A stretch of DNA of 14,888 bases from contig JACSSB010000279.1 of assembly GCA_014879435.1 (NCBI GenBank), positions 1-14,888 of the forward strand, read 5' to 3'. Origin of the DNA: Phycisphaerales bacterium (GTDB taxonomy: Bacteria > Pseudomonadota > Gammaproteobacteria > Competibacterales > Competibacteraceae). This document shows, piece after piece, positions 6,832 to 13,576 of this stretch (position 1 is the first letter of the stretch; each line of letters opens with the position of its first letter). The notes beneath the pieces were generated by a model, which worked only from the letters and a program-made list of their open reading frames with translations, was not told where the DNA came from and searched no databases. Position numbers and translations under genes: made by a program.

Positions 6832-7075
6832 TGCGCTGTTGGATTGTGATTCAGTCAGCGTTTAATCGCTTGTCTGCCATAATCCTGGCTGTGACATTCC
6901 CTCCATGGGGTCGCATACTATGATTGTTTACTGAGTATCGAGGAACGACACTCACCGGAGGAGTAGGAAATACCGCCATGACTCAGTGGAATATTTCTTG
7001 CTCTTGACGGCGGTAACGGAATCACCACCGATGTATAACCAACTTTAAACCCATAACCGTAAATGAGGATCAATA
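6832..7075. other. Intergenic region with inverted repeat upstream of the exported protein gene
   Basis: TACCGCC at 6971-6977 is the reverse complement of GGCGGTA at 7009-7015, with a 31-base loop. A TATAAC at 7034-7039 is a possible -10 hexamer, but no -35 lies at the right distance. No gene is seen. Confidence 0.35.
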
Positions 7076-7583
7076 ATGAAATTCTTACGTCTTTGCAGTA
7101 CACTTAGTGTTGCTTTTAGGCACCGTGATCGCTCACGCTCAGGGATTTGAGCAACAAAGCTTTCCGCCGGGTGCTGGCAAACCAGAACTGAAGTACCACA
7201 TGCGTGTACCGGAAGGCTTCACGATCACCAATAAGAAAGGCGAGGTCTTCAAAGCAGGCCAGATCGTGATGGTACCCGGTGCCAACGTCACGATCCTAGA
7301 TCCTGCCTACGTCAAGGAGCATGTAGCGGATAAGGAATTCAAGGCCAGCTTTATCAACGAGAAGCAATATGTCGGTATCCCTGAAGAAAAAATACAGGAT
7401 TACGCGATTGTCTCGGTCTTAGTACCCGAAGGTGTCACTGTTCAAGACGAAAATGTGACCATCAAAGGCCCCTCATCAGTGACATTAATCGCCAAGAAAG
7501 AGGAAGTGAAAGCGACAAACAATACCACTTCCGCCGAAACGTGGGGTTCCACGGGTGGATGGGGCAACGAGGATAGCGAGTAA
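7076..7583 (+). CDS. Exported protein of unknown function, apparent +1 frameshift in the signal peptide
   Basis: The main frame is open from GTG 7107 to TAA 7581-7583 (158 codons), but GTG 7107 has no RBS and would cut a signal peptide in half. ATG 7076 has GAGGA at 7065-7069, 6 bases upstream, and starts MKFLRLCSTLSVA in another frame. Removing one T from the run TTTT at 7114-7117 joins them into a perfect signal peptide, MKFLRLCSTLSVALGTVIAHAQ, then GFEQQ. The mature protein (about 145 residues) has mixed alpha/beta content, many Val-Pro-Glu-Gly turns, a Lys/Glu-rich body and a low-complexity tail (TWGSTGGWGNEDSE). I do not recognise the family. The frameshift may be a sequencing error, phase variation or a true mutation. 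It stands between ackA and a second small exported protein. Confidence 0.6.
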
Positions 7584-7628
7584 TTCCGAGTCATTCTTTG
7601 CCAACTGTAAGGCTTGGTGCCACAGTAA

Positions 7629-7671
7629 CCCGGTCTAGTGAGCGAGCATACACTGCTCTAACTCGACCGGG
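7629..7671 (+). terminator. Imperfect hairpin after the first exported protein gene
   Basis: CCCGGTC at 7629-7635 pairs with GACCGGG at 7665-7671, with further partial pairing inside (TAGTGAG against CTCTAACT). The sequence ATTTGGTT follows, a weak T stretch. It is a possible terminator or attenuator between the two exported-protein genes. Confidence 0.4.
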
Positions 7672-7707
7672 ATTTGGTTCCACATCCCTAAAACTGAGGA
7701 AAAGCAG

Positions 7708-8160
7708 ATGATGAAGAACATTGGCAAAATGGTCAGTTTTGTCCTATTGACCACGATGTTAGTCGGTGGTCTGGTATGGGCGGAAGAGGCTAAGAAGCAG
7801 CCTGTTGGTAAAGTTTCGATTGAAGAAAAACAGTTTGGATTAATTCTCGGTGGCAGCATGGGTACCGGGATACTGACGTTCGAAGGTAAGGATTATCCAT
7901 TCAAACTCAAGGGACTGAGCGCTGGCATCAATGTCGGTATCTCCAAAATGAGTGCGGTTGGCGAAGTGTACGATCTGAAGAAGGTATCCGACTTCCCCGG
8001 CACTTATACCAAATTTCAAGCGAGTGTCGCCTTGGGTGGAGGTGTGGGCGGCTTACACATGAGCAACGAGCACGGCGTTGTTATGAGCCTCAGTTCACGC
8101 ACCCAGGGTGTGGATCTCAATATCGGCAACATGACCGGCGTCACGGTCACGATGGAATAA
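7708..8160 (+). CDS. Small exported beta-rich protein, unknown function
   Basis: A 150-residue protein with a clear Sec signal peptide: M-M-K-N, a hydrophobic core at residues 9-23, and a V-W-A cleavage site at 23-25. The mature part is rich in Gly and alternates hydrophobic and polar residues. Its pattern of G-x-L-x-[FY]-x-G-K-x-Y-[PS]-F, GLSAGINVGISK, GEVYDLKKVSDFPGTY and a Gly-rich stretch ALGGGVGGLHMSNEHGVV suggests a beta-barrel or sandwich. It is reminiscent of SYLF/DUF1134 (EipA)-like exported proteins, but I cannot confirm membership. The start at 7708 has GAGGA at 7696-7700 with a 7-base spacer; the alternative ATG at 7711 is only one codon shorter. No Cys and no TM segment in the mature part; probably periplasmic. 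Confidence 0.75.
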   Translation: MMKNIGKMVSFVLLTTMLVGGLVWAEEAKKQPVGKVSIEEKQFGLILGGSMGTGILTFEGKDYPFKLKGLSAGINVGISKMSAVGEVYDLKKVSDFPGTYTKFQASVALGGGVGGLHMSNEHGVVMSLSSRTQGVDLNIGNMTGVTVTME

Positions 8161-8180
8161 GCAAGCTCAGTCGGTGAGAG

Positions 8181-8207
8181 CCGCCGTGCCGCTCATGCGG
8201 CGGGCGG
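8181..8207 (+). other. GC-rich hairpin upstream of fabI
   Basis: CCGCC 8181-8185 with GGCGG 8203-8207 and GCCGC 8188-8192 with GCGGC 8197-8201 form a two-part stem with a TCAT loop and a small internal loop. It lies 20 bases after the previous stop and has no T run. It could be an attenuator or mRNA end of the upstream gene. Confidence 0.4.
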
Positions 8208-8275
8208 ACCCTCTATCGACACGCCGGTATGCCCGGTGTTTCCTCAAACCTGCCTTCTCCAAAGAGTACGACACC

Positions 8276-9058
8276 ATGGCCATCGACATCCCCCGTCCGC
8301 CGCTCAAGGGCAAAAAGGCCCTGGTTGCCGGCATCGCCAACGAGTACTCCATCGCTTTCGGCTGTGCCAAAGCATTTCGCGAATTAGGAGCCGAACTCGC
8401 GATTACCTATCTTAACGAAAAAGCAAGATCACACGTCGAACCGTTGGCACAACAATTGGAGGCACCCATTTTTATGCCGCTCGACGTGAGCCAGCCGGGT
8501 CAAATGGAAGCGCTGTTTGAAACTATCACCCAACAATGGGGCAAACTCGATATTCTCGTCCACTCCATCGCTTTTGCCCCTAAGGACGACCTACAAGGCG
8601 GATTGCTGAACTGCTCGGCAGAGGGCTTCGCCAAGGCGATGGATATTTCCTGCCACTCCTTCATCCGCATGGCCAAACTGGCTGCTCCGCTGATGAGCGA
8701 GGGCGGCACTCTATTTGCCATGAGCTACCATGGCGCGACGGCTGTGGTGCCGAACTATAACGTGATGGGACCGGTCAAGGCGGCGCTGGAATCGGCCTGC
8801 CGCTATCTGGCCTACGAGTTGGGCCGGGATGGTATTCGGGTTCACGCCATCTCGCCAGGCCCCCTCAAGACCCGAGCGGCATCCGGCTTGAAAGATTTCG
8901 ATCTACTGCTCAACGAGGCAGTGGAACGAGCACCTATCGGTGAGCTGGTGGATATTATGGACGTTGGCTTCACTTGCGCTTTCCTGGCCACTCCCTATGC
9001 CCGTCGCCTGACCGGCAGCACGGTATATGTAGACGGTGGCGTCAATATCATGGCCTGA
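8276..9058 (+). CDS. fabI: Enoyl-[acyl-carrier-protein] reductase FabI
   Basis: A 260-residue short-chain dehydrogenase-like enzyme that reduces trans-2-enoyl-ACP with NAD(P)H in the last step of the type II fatty acid cycle. The nucleotide-binding segment is VAGIANEYSIAFGCAKAF (17-34), followed by AITYLNEKA (42-50). The active site is S150-Y151-H-G and Y161-NVMGPV-K168, the FabI Y-x6-K spacing with the second upstream Tyr. The end VDGGVNIMA is typical. ATG 8276 is chosen over the in-frame 8174 start because FabI proteins begin close to this point, and the 34 extra residues would be an Arg-rich stretch that overlaps the upstream hairpin. The RBS is weak (AAAGAG, 9 bases upstream). SYHGA instead of the E. 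coli SYLGA is a variant. Position after pta-ackA suggests a role tied to this acyl-CoA cluster. Confidence 0.93.
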   Translation: MAIDIPRPPLKGKKALVAGIANEYSIAFGCAKAFRELGAELAITYLNEKARSHVEPLAQQLEAPIFMPLDVSQPGQMEALFETITQQWGKLDILVHSIAFAPKDDLQGGLLNCSAEGFAKAMDISCHSFIRMAKLAAPLMSEGGTLFAMSYHGATAVVPNYNVMGPVKAALESACRYLAYELGRDGIRVHAISPGPLKTRAASGLKDFDLLLNEAVERAPIGELVDIMDVGFTCAFLATPYARRLTGSTVYVDGGVNIMA

Positions 9059-9071
9059 TTTCTCATTACTA

Positions 9072-9115
9072 TTTCTCGTCCTTCTTCTCCAGAAAAAGAG
9101 ACGGGAGGCGAGAAA
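9072..9115 (+). other. Purine/pyrimidine-rich hairpin after fabI
   Basis: TTTCTCG at 9072-9078 pairs with CGAGAAA at 9109-9115, and CTTCTTCTCC inside faces AGAAAAAGAG. This is a strand-asymmetric stem without a T run, possibly the end of the fabI transcript. The AAGGAG RBS of the next gene follows at 9150. Confidence 0.35.
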
Positions 9116-9162
9116 AAGAGGGAACTTATCCCCAGTGAACTTGCTGAATAAGGAGAACGAAG

Positions 9163-10200
9163 GTGGCGTTTCGTCTTCTGCAATCCATTTTCTCAGGTAC
9201 CGACCGCCCCAGCAAATTTGATAAAGAACTGATGTTGCGAGGCATTGAGCGCGTCGTGGATGGCACTGATCCTCGCCTGCGGGCCGTCAGTCACTATCGG
9301 CGCAAGCTGTGGGACCCGGTGGAACACATGATCGATTTCGTGGTGAACTTCATCAACGCGCTGCCGCCTCCCATCGTCGCTGACCGCCAGGGCTACATGA
9401 ACGATCCTCGTCTGCGTGCATTGTTCGCCTCACCCGAAAGCCTACGGGAAACCTTAAGCTTCAGCGACGACACCCGCGCTTACCTGAAAAAGGCACCAAA
9501 CCCCCTACCAGATGAACTGTACGCCGGTCTCGGCGCGATTCGAACCGAAAAGAATGTACTTGGTATCGAAATGGACGGAGAGATTCTGCGACGGGATGTC
9601 GCGCAAACCGTGGTCAATTTCCGCGACCCCCGGCTTATGTCTCCAAGTGGTAACGAACAGGATGCTCGCCAAGCATTGATGCAACATGCCGCCGATTATC
9701 TGATCGAAACCGCCTTACAACAATTGACCGCCAGTCGTGTTCAAAAAACGCAACTGGAACAGCAACTACGCAAGCTGCTCATGCAAAAGGCTGATCTGTT
9801 AAAAAAGGCCCAAGTGGGTTTCGGATCCCTGGCAGAACCGATTCCCTCGAAACCGATTGATTTGGCCACGCTTGATCAGCAGCTTCAGGATCTCGAAACG
9901 GAGTTGAATCAATTGCGTGCGGATACGGCCACGCTTGATCAGCATCTCACCAAAATTGCTGCCACGCTGAATGAACCGGAAAAATATCTGCAACTGGAAT
10001 CGGTCTCACTGACCCTGGACCATAGTAACACCAAGGTCGCCGCCGATTCGCCCCGGATCGCCCACTCGATGACCTTTCAGGAAGTTGTATTGAGCAAAGG
10101 CCGCCGTATCACCGTACTATTTGTCCGATTCCCCAGTAGCGAACTGCTGCCACAACCTGATTTTTTCAAGGAGGCCAATCGGCTATTGCAATCGATCTGA
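9163..10200 (+). CDS. Coiled-coil protein of unknown function, GTG start
   Basis: A 345-residue soluble protein with no signal peptide. GTG 9163 is preceded by AAGGAG at 9150-9155 with a 7-base spacer, a near-ideal site that decides the start. The N-terminal half is mostly helical and contains the motif D-P-R-L three times (residues 36, 81 and 155). Residues about 170-218 and 234-270 are Gln/Leu/Lys-rich heptad-like segments, predicted coiled coils, separated by a Pro-rich linker. A compact C-terminal part (about 275-345) ends with beta-like segments (RRITVLFVRFP). I do not recognise the family. It lies 104 bases after fabI and 62 bases before another unknown gene, so the two unknowns may be one unit. 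Complex scaffolding or interaction with a polymer granule surface is conceivable but unsupported. Confidence 0.8.
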   Translation: MAFRLLQSIFSGTDRPSKFDKELMLRGIERVVDGTDPRLRAVSHYRRKLWDPVEHMIDFVVNFINALPPPIVADRQGYMNDPRLRALFASPESLRETLSFSDDTRAYLKKAPNPLPDELYAGLGAIRTEKNVLGIEMDGEILRRDVAQTVVNFRDPRLMSPSGNEQDARQALMQHAADYLIETALQQLTASRVQKTQLEQQLRKLLMQKADLLKKAQVGFGSLAEPIPSKPIDLATLDQQLQDLETELNQLRADTATLDQHLTKIAATLNEPEKYLQLESVSLTLDHSNTKVAADSPRIAHSMTFQEVVLSKGRRITVLFVRFPSSELLPQPDFFKEANRLLQSI

Positions 10201-10262
10201 CAAGAACTCCATGTATCGTTTCCATTCCAAATTAAACAGAAGCGTTTTCCAAAGGACTTTCC

Positions 10263-10694
10263 ATGAGTGACAAAACCGAGCCAAGTACCGACCTTTCTGC
10301 TGTGATCAAATCGCTACATAGTTATCTGCTGGAAAAAGGGCATCGCTTCGAGCGCGGTACCCACTACAAAGGCAAGACTTCTTCCAGCGTGGCCCTGACG
10401 GCACTAGAGTACGAAGGACTGGGCTATAGCAAATACATGCAGGTCGGCGATCCACCCGTCTATGTGATGTTAGGACGCGGCCATCATGAGGTGCACCTCT
10501 TCGAGCCTCAAGACCCAAAGATTCGGGAATGGTTGGAAGATGACAAGGTGGCACTGAACGATCCAGAGGTACGCACATACCTGCTGAAAAGTGCCGGTTT
10601 GAGCGAAAACGAACTTCAAACGGCTCGCAAACCGCAAGTCTTCCACATCACTGAGGTGAACAATGTGTACATCCTCACCAATGAGGATGCGTAG
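10263..10694 (+). CDS. Small cytoplasmic protein of unknown function
   Basis: A 143-residue hydrophilic protein without signal peptide, membrane segment or Cys. The RBS AAGGA at 10252-10256 sits 6 bases before the ATG. Visible features are an N-terminal helix (10-27), a Lys/Ser/Thr loop (33-45), a central beta-like stretch around VYVMLGRGHHEVHLFEP (66-82) that carries a His pair, and a C-terminal part that repeats an acidic D-P-x-[IV]-R pattern (84-88 DPKIR, 100-104 DPEVR). I know of no family match. Orientation and spacing suggest co-transcription with the coiled-coil gene before it. After it, the gene order changes to the denitrification operon. Confidence 0.72.
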   Translation: MSDKTEPSTDLSAVIKSLHSYLLEKGHRFERGTHYKGKTSSSVALTALEYEGLGYSKYMQVGDPPVYVMLGRGHHEVHLFEPQDPKIREWLEDDKVALNDPEVRTYLLKSAGLSENELQTARKPQVFHITEVNNVYILTNEDA

Positions 10695-10717
10695 ATCAGT
10701 TACGGGTCAAGGCGGAT

Positions 10718-10745
10718 CGGACGGCAGCTTTCACCTGTCGTGCCG
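10718..10745 (+). terminator. Imperfect hairpin ending the upstream gene block
   Basis: CGGACGGCAG at 10718-10727 pairs with CTGTCGTGCCG at 10735-10745 (10 bp, one G-U pair, one bulged base) over a 7-base loop, 24 bases after the stop at 10694. No T run follows, so it is at best a weak intrinsic terminator. Confidence 0.45.
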
Positions 10746-10975
10746 ACCACCTTACCGAAGCATATCCAAAAATCGGCTCACCACATCGCACACAGCCCAC
10801 CATCCAACTATTGATCTTCCATCATCTTTGAACGGTGTTTTTATTGCCCCGAATGATAATGAGACGATTGAGCGATATAGTAGACAGAAAGATGTCTGAA
10901 ATGCACTCAACCTTCTCATTAACTCACACAATCCGTAATAGACAGAACTCAAGATTTAGATTAACCACACTTTTC

Positions 10976-10989
10976 TTGACTTAAATCAA
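10976..10989 (+). promoter_or_regulatory. FNR/DNR-type operator of the nir operon
   Basis: TTGACTTAAATCAA matches the CRP/FNR-family consensus TTGAT-N4-ATCAA with one change. The centre is at 10982.5. A TAATAA at 11012-11017 gives a start near 11024, which puts the box at about -41.5, the class II activating position. This is the expected control for nirS: induction by low oxygen and/or nitric oxide through FNR, ANR or a DNR-like regulator. The regulator gene is not in the window. Confidence 0.85.
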
Positions 10990-11011
10990 GGCGCACCATC
11001 AACAGTTATTG

Positions 11012-11017
11012 TAATAA
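11012..11017 (+). promoter_or_regulatory. Probable -10 element of the nirS promoter
   Basis: TAATAA within TGTAATAAATA fits the distance expected from an FNR-type box centred at 10982.5. There is no good -35, as usual for class II FNR promoters. TAAATA two to three bases later is an alternative register. Confidence 0.5.
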
Positions 11018-11071
11018 ATATTGGTAATGCAACTAAAAAAACCAATATCATTCGCATCCAGAGAGCGCGCC

Positions 11072-12811
11072 ATGTCCCGTATCCGCATAAAAATCAAGCA
11101 CGCCATCATCGCCCTAGCTCCATTACCTCTCGCTATCAACCTTGCGTTAGCGGAAGAACCTGCTGCCAAAAAAGGTGTCACCGAAGCGGAGGTTCAATAT
11201 CAAGCGGCTAGTTCGCCGTTAGCTAATGAACCCATGCATCAGAATATCGACCCCAAAGCCCCACCAATGACCGAGGCCGAATTTACAAAGGCACGGCAGA
11301 TTTATTTTGAGCGCTGTGCCGGTTGCCACGGGGTGTTACGCAAGGGAGCCACCGGTAAACCGCTGACACCGGATATTACCTTGCCCAAAGGTACCGAATA
11401 TCTGAAAGTATTCATCGCTTATGGCTCTCCGGCGGGGATGCCTAACTGGCAAACCTCGGGTGAAATGACCTCACAGGATGTCGATCTGATGGCGCGCTAT
11501 GTGCAACAGGAGCCGCCCACGCCACCAGAATTTGGTATGAAGGAAATGAAGGCGACCTGGAAGGTGCTGGTGCCACCTGAGAAGCGCCCCACCAAGAAGA
11601 TGAATAATTACAATCTGGACAATCTGTTTTCGACCACTTTGCGCGACAGTGGCGAAGTGGCGTTGGTGGACGGCGACACTAAACAAATCATCAACATCGT
11701 CAAAACCGGCTACGCAGTGCATATCTCGCGGATGTCGGCTTCCGGGCGCTATCTGTTCGTCATCGGCCGTGATGCCAGGGTCAATCTGATCGATCTGTGG
11801 ATGGAAAAACCGGATAACGTTGCCGAAATCAAAGTTGGATTGGAAGCACGCTCGGTGGATTCCTCCAAAGCCAAGGGTTTCGAGGATAAATACGCCATTG
11901 CCGGTACCTATTGGCCACCGCAATTCGTGCTGATGGACGGCAACACTCTAGAACCCTTGAAGATCGTTTCCACGCGGGGTATGACGGTCGATACCCAGGA
12001 ATATCATCCGGAGCCTCGGGTTGCCTCTATCGTCGCCACACACGACAGACCGGAATTCGTAGTCAACGTCAAGGAAACCGGCAAGATTTTCCTAGTGAAT
12101 TACAGTGATCTACACAATCTCAAGCTCACTGAAATCGATGCCGCCCGCTTCCTACACGATGGGGGTTGGGACTCTACTAAGCGTTATTTCATGGTCGCGG
12201 CCAATCAATCCAACAAGATCGCGGTGGTAGACACCAAGGATGGCAAGCTGGAAAGTTTGGTAGAAGTCGGCAAGATCCCACACCCCGGTCGTGGTGCGAA
12301 CTTCGTCCATCCTCAGTTTGGCCCAGTCTGGGCAACCAGCCATTTGGGCGACGATTCGGTCGCACTGATCGGCACCGATCCCGAAAAACATAAGGATCAA
12401 GCCTGGAAAGTGGTGCAGACTCTGAAAGGCCAGGGTGGCGGCTCGCTGTTCATCAAGACGCATCCCAAGTCGAAGAATCTCTATGTGGACACTGCGCTGA
12501 ACCCAGATCCCAAGATCAGCCAATCCGTGGCAGTGTTCGATCTTCAGGATTTGAACAAGCCTTATCAAGTACTACCCATCGCCGAATGGGCCGGTTTGAG
12601 CGACGACGGTGCGAAGCGGGTGGTGCAACCGGAATTTAACAAAGCCGGCGATGAGGTCTGGTTTTCGGTATGGAGCGCTAAAGACAAGGAATCGGCATTA
12701 GTGGTCATTGACGATAAAACACTCAAGCTGAAGAAGGTTATCAAAGATCCTAAATTGATTACCCCAACCGGTAAATTCAACGTCTATAATACCCAATACG
12801 ATGTTTATTGA
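11072..12811 (+). CDS. nirS: Cytochrome cd1 nitrite reductase
   Basis: A 579-residue periplasmic enzyme that reduces nitrite to nitric oxide in denitrification. A Sec signal peptide covers residues 1-27, with A-L-A before EEPAA. The c-heme domain has C82-A-G-C85-H86 and a probable Met ligand M123 in GSPAGMPNW. The C-terminal eight-bladed propeller binds heme d1: H217 (YAVHISRM) is the proximal ligand, and H362 (FLHDGG) and H404 (IPHPGRG) are the catalytic pair. Spacing 217-362-404 equals the 182-327-369 spacing of the P. aeruginosa enzyme. ATG 11072 is chosen over 11021 because it yields a clean signal peptide and an AGAGAG site lies 6 bases upstream, while 11021 falls at the expected transcription start. 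An FNR/DNR box is upstream and nirM follows after 19 bases. All key residues are present, so it should be active. Confidence 0.97.
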   Translation: MSRIRIKIKHAIIALAPLPLAINLALAEEPAAKKGVTEAEVQYQAASSPLANEPMHQNIDPKAPPMTEAEFTKARQIYFERCAGCHGVLRKGATGKPLTPDITLPKGTEYLKVFIAYGSPAGMPNWQTSGEMTSQDVDLMARYVQQEPPTPPEFGMKEMKATWKVLVPPEKRPTKKMNNYNLDNLFSTTLRDSGEVALVDGDTKQIINIVKTGYAVHISRMSASGRYLFVIGRDARVNLIDLWMEKPDNVAEIKVGLEARSVDSSKAKGFEDKYAIAGTYWPPQFVLMDGNTLEPLKIVSTRGMTVDTQEYHPEPRVASIVATHDRPEFVVNVKETGKIFLVNYSDLHNLKLTEIDAARFLHDGGWDSTKRYFMVAANQSNKIAVVDTKDGKLESLVEVGKIPHPGRGANFVHPQFGPVWATSHLGDDSVALIGTDPEKHKDQAWKVVQTLKGQGGGSLFIKTHPKSKNLYVDTALNPDPKISQSVAVFDLQDLNKPYQVLPIAEWAGLSDDGAKRVVQPEFNKAGDEVWFSVWSAKDKESALVVIDDKTLKLKKVIKDPKLITPTGKFNVYNTQYDVY

Positions 12812-12830
12812 GCGATAAGGAGACTCGAAA

Positions 12831-13151
12831 ATGCGTATGAATTACTTGTTGAGCGTACTGGCTGTAGCTTTGTTAACTGCACCAGCGGCGAAAGCAGAAA
12901 ATGGTGAGGAATTAGCCAAGAAATATAACTGCCTAGCCTGCCATCAGGTTGATAAGAAATTGGTCGGACCCTCTTATCAAGAAGTCGCGGCTAAATATAA
13001 AGGCCAACCCGATGCGGCGGCTAAGTTGTCCGCAAAAATCAAAGCGGGCGGTGTAGGTGTATGGGGGCAGATCCCAATGCCACCCAATCCGACTGTTCCA
13101 GATGCTGATATGAATACCCTAGTGGCTTGGATTCTAGGGATGGCGAAGTAA
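12831..13151 (+). CDS. nirM: Cytochrome c-551 type electron donor
   Basis: A 106-residue class I c-type cytochrome. Signal peptide 1-22 ends A-K-A before ENGEE. The heme motif is C34-L-A-C37-H38, and M83 in GQIPMPPN is the sixth ligand. The Trp78 region and the helix at the C-terminus fit the c551/c552 family (about 82 mature residues). In the periplasm it delivers electrons to NirS. It lies 19 bases after nirS and has the best RBS of the operon (AAGGAG at 12817-12822, 8 bases upstream). A palindrome follows before nirC, so nirS and nirM may make up the main transcript. Confidence 0.92.
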   Translation: MRMNYLLSVLAVALLTAPAAKAENGEELAKKYNCLACHQVDKKLVGPSYQEVAAKYKGQPDAAAKLSAKIKAGGVGVWGQIPMPPNPTVPDADMNTLVAWILGMAK

Positions 13152-13173
13152 AAATTCACTGTAATAAATAATC

Positions 13174-13206
13174 CCCTAACCCTCTTCTATTAAAAGAGGG
13201 TTAGGG
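13174..13206 (+). terminator. Perfect 13-bp palindrome between nirM and nirC
   Basis: CCCTAACCCTCTT at 13174-13186 is fully complementary to 13194-13206 across a 7-base loop. No T run follows on the + strand (GCGAGAAAAAC), so on this strand it is an attenuator or mRNA 3-prime protector rather than a textbook terminator. The CCCTAACCCTC-type arm is also known as a dispersed repeat in many bacterial genomes, so it may be an inserted repeat unit. Confidence 0.6.
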
Positions 13207-13234
13207 CGAGAAAAACATACGGCCTATACAGACC

Positions 13235-13576
13235 GTGAGATCCCATCTGCTGATTTTATTGTTCATCGGTCTTGGTACCAGCGTATCGATCCTAGCTCAG
13301 GATAAGCTGGAGCCCTTTCTAGAACGCCGCCGTGAACTGATTCGCATGGTCAGACAGGATTGCGGTTCCTGCCATGGTTTGACTCTGCGCGGTGGTTTAG
13401 GTCCTGCTTTACTACCCAATACCTTGCGTGACAAGCCGCCTGCCGGTTTGAAATACACCATTTTGCTGGGTCGACCCGGCACCGCTATGCCACCATGGAA
13501 ATCCTTTTTAAGTGAAGCCGAGGCAGATTGGATCGTGGCTGAGTTACTGCGCGGATTTCCAGAGGAAAGCAAATGA
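13235..13576 (+). CDS. nirC: Cytochrome c55X, NirC-like
   Basis: A 113-residue monoheme c-type cytochrome with a signal peptide (hydrophobic residues 4-20, A21 cleavage near QDKLE). The heme motif is C43-G-S-C46-H47 and M85 in GTAMPPW is the likely sixth ligand. The LRGGLGPAL and TAMPPWKSFLS patterns are typical of NirC. In nirS operons it is linked to heme d1 maturation of NirS and can pass electrons to it. GTG 13235 is used because no other start gives a signal peptide; no Shine-Dalgarno is visible, so translation may be poor. Its end overlaps nirF by 4 bases (ATGA), a sign of coupled translation. Confidence 0.88.
   Translation: MRSHLLILLFIGLGTSVSILAQDKLEPFLERRRELIRMVRQDCGSCHGLTLRGGLGPALLPNTLRDKPPAGLKYTILLGRPGTAMPPWKSFLSEAEADWIVAELLRGFPEESK

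Larger units (their letters stand above)
10695..11071. other. Regulatory interval upstream of nirS
   Basis: This stretch separates the unknown genes from nirS. It has a hairpin at its start and becomes AT-rich from about 10830. It contains the FNR/DNR-type box and a -10-like TAATAA near 11012. No gene is seen; the ATG-like and TTG codons around 11021-11030 fall where transcription probably starts, so the nirS start is placed downstream. Confidence 0.6.

Noticed and set aside
8174..8275. Upstream in-frame start adding 34 residues to FabI
   Set aside because: The extension is Arg-rich, unlike FabI, and overlaps a GC-rich hairpin; ATG 8276 fits the family.
9163..10200. Matching ends RLLQSI at the N- and C-terminus of the coiled-coil protein
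   Set aside because: The DNA of the two ends differs at several positions and a six-residue match is plausible by chance; no duplication is evident.
11021..11071. Longer nirS start at TTG 11021
   Set aside because: It would coincide with the predicted transcription start, has no RBS and would bury the signal peptide.
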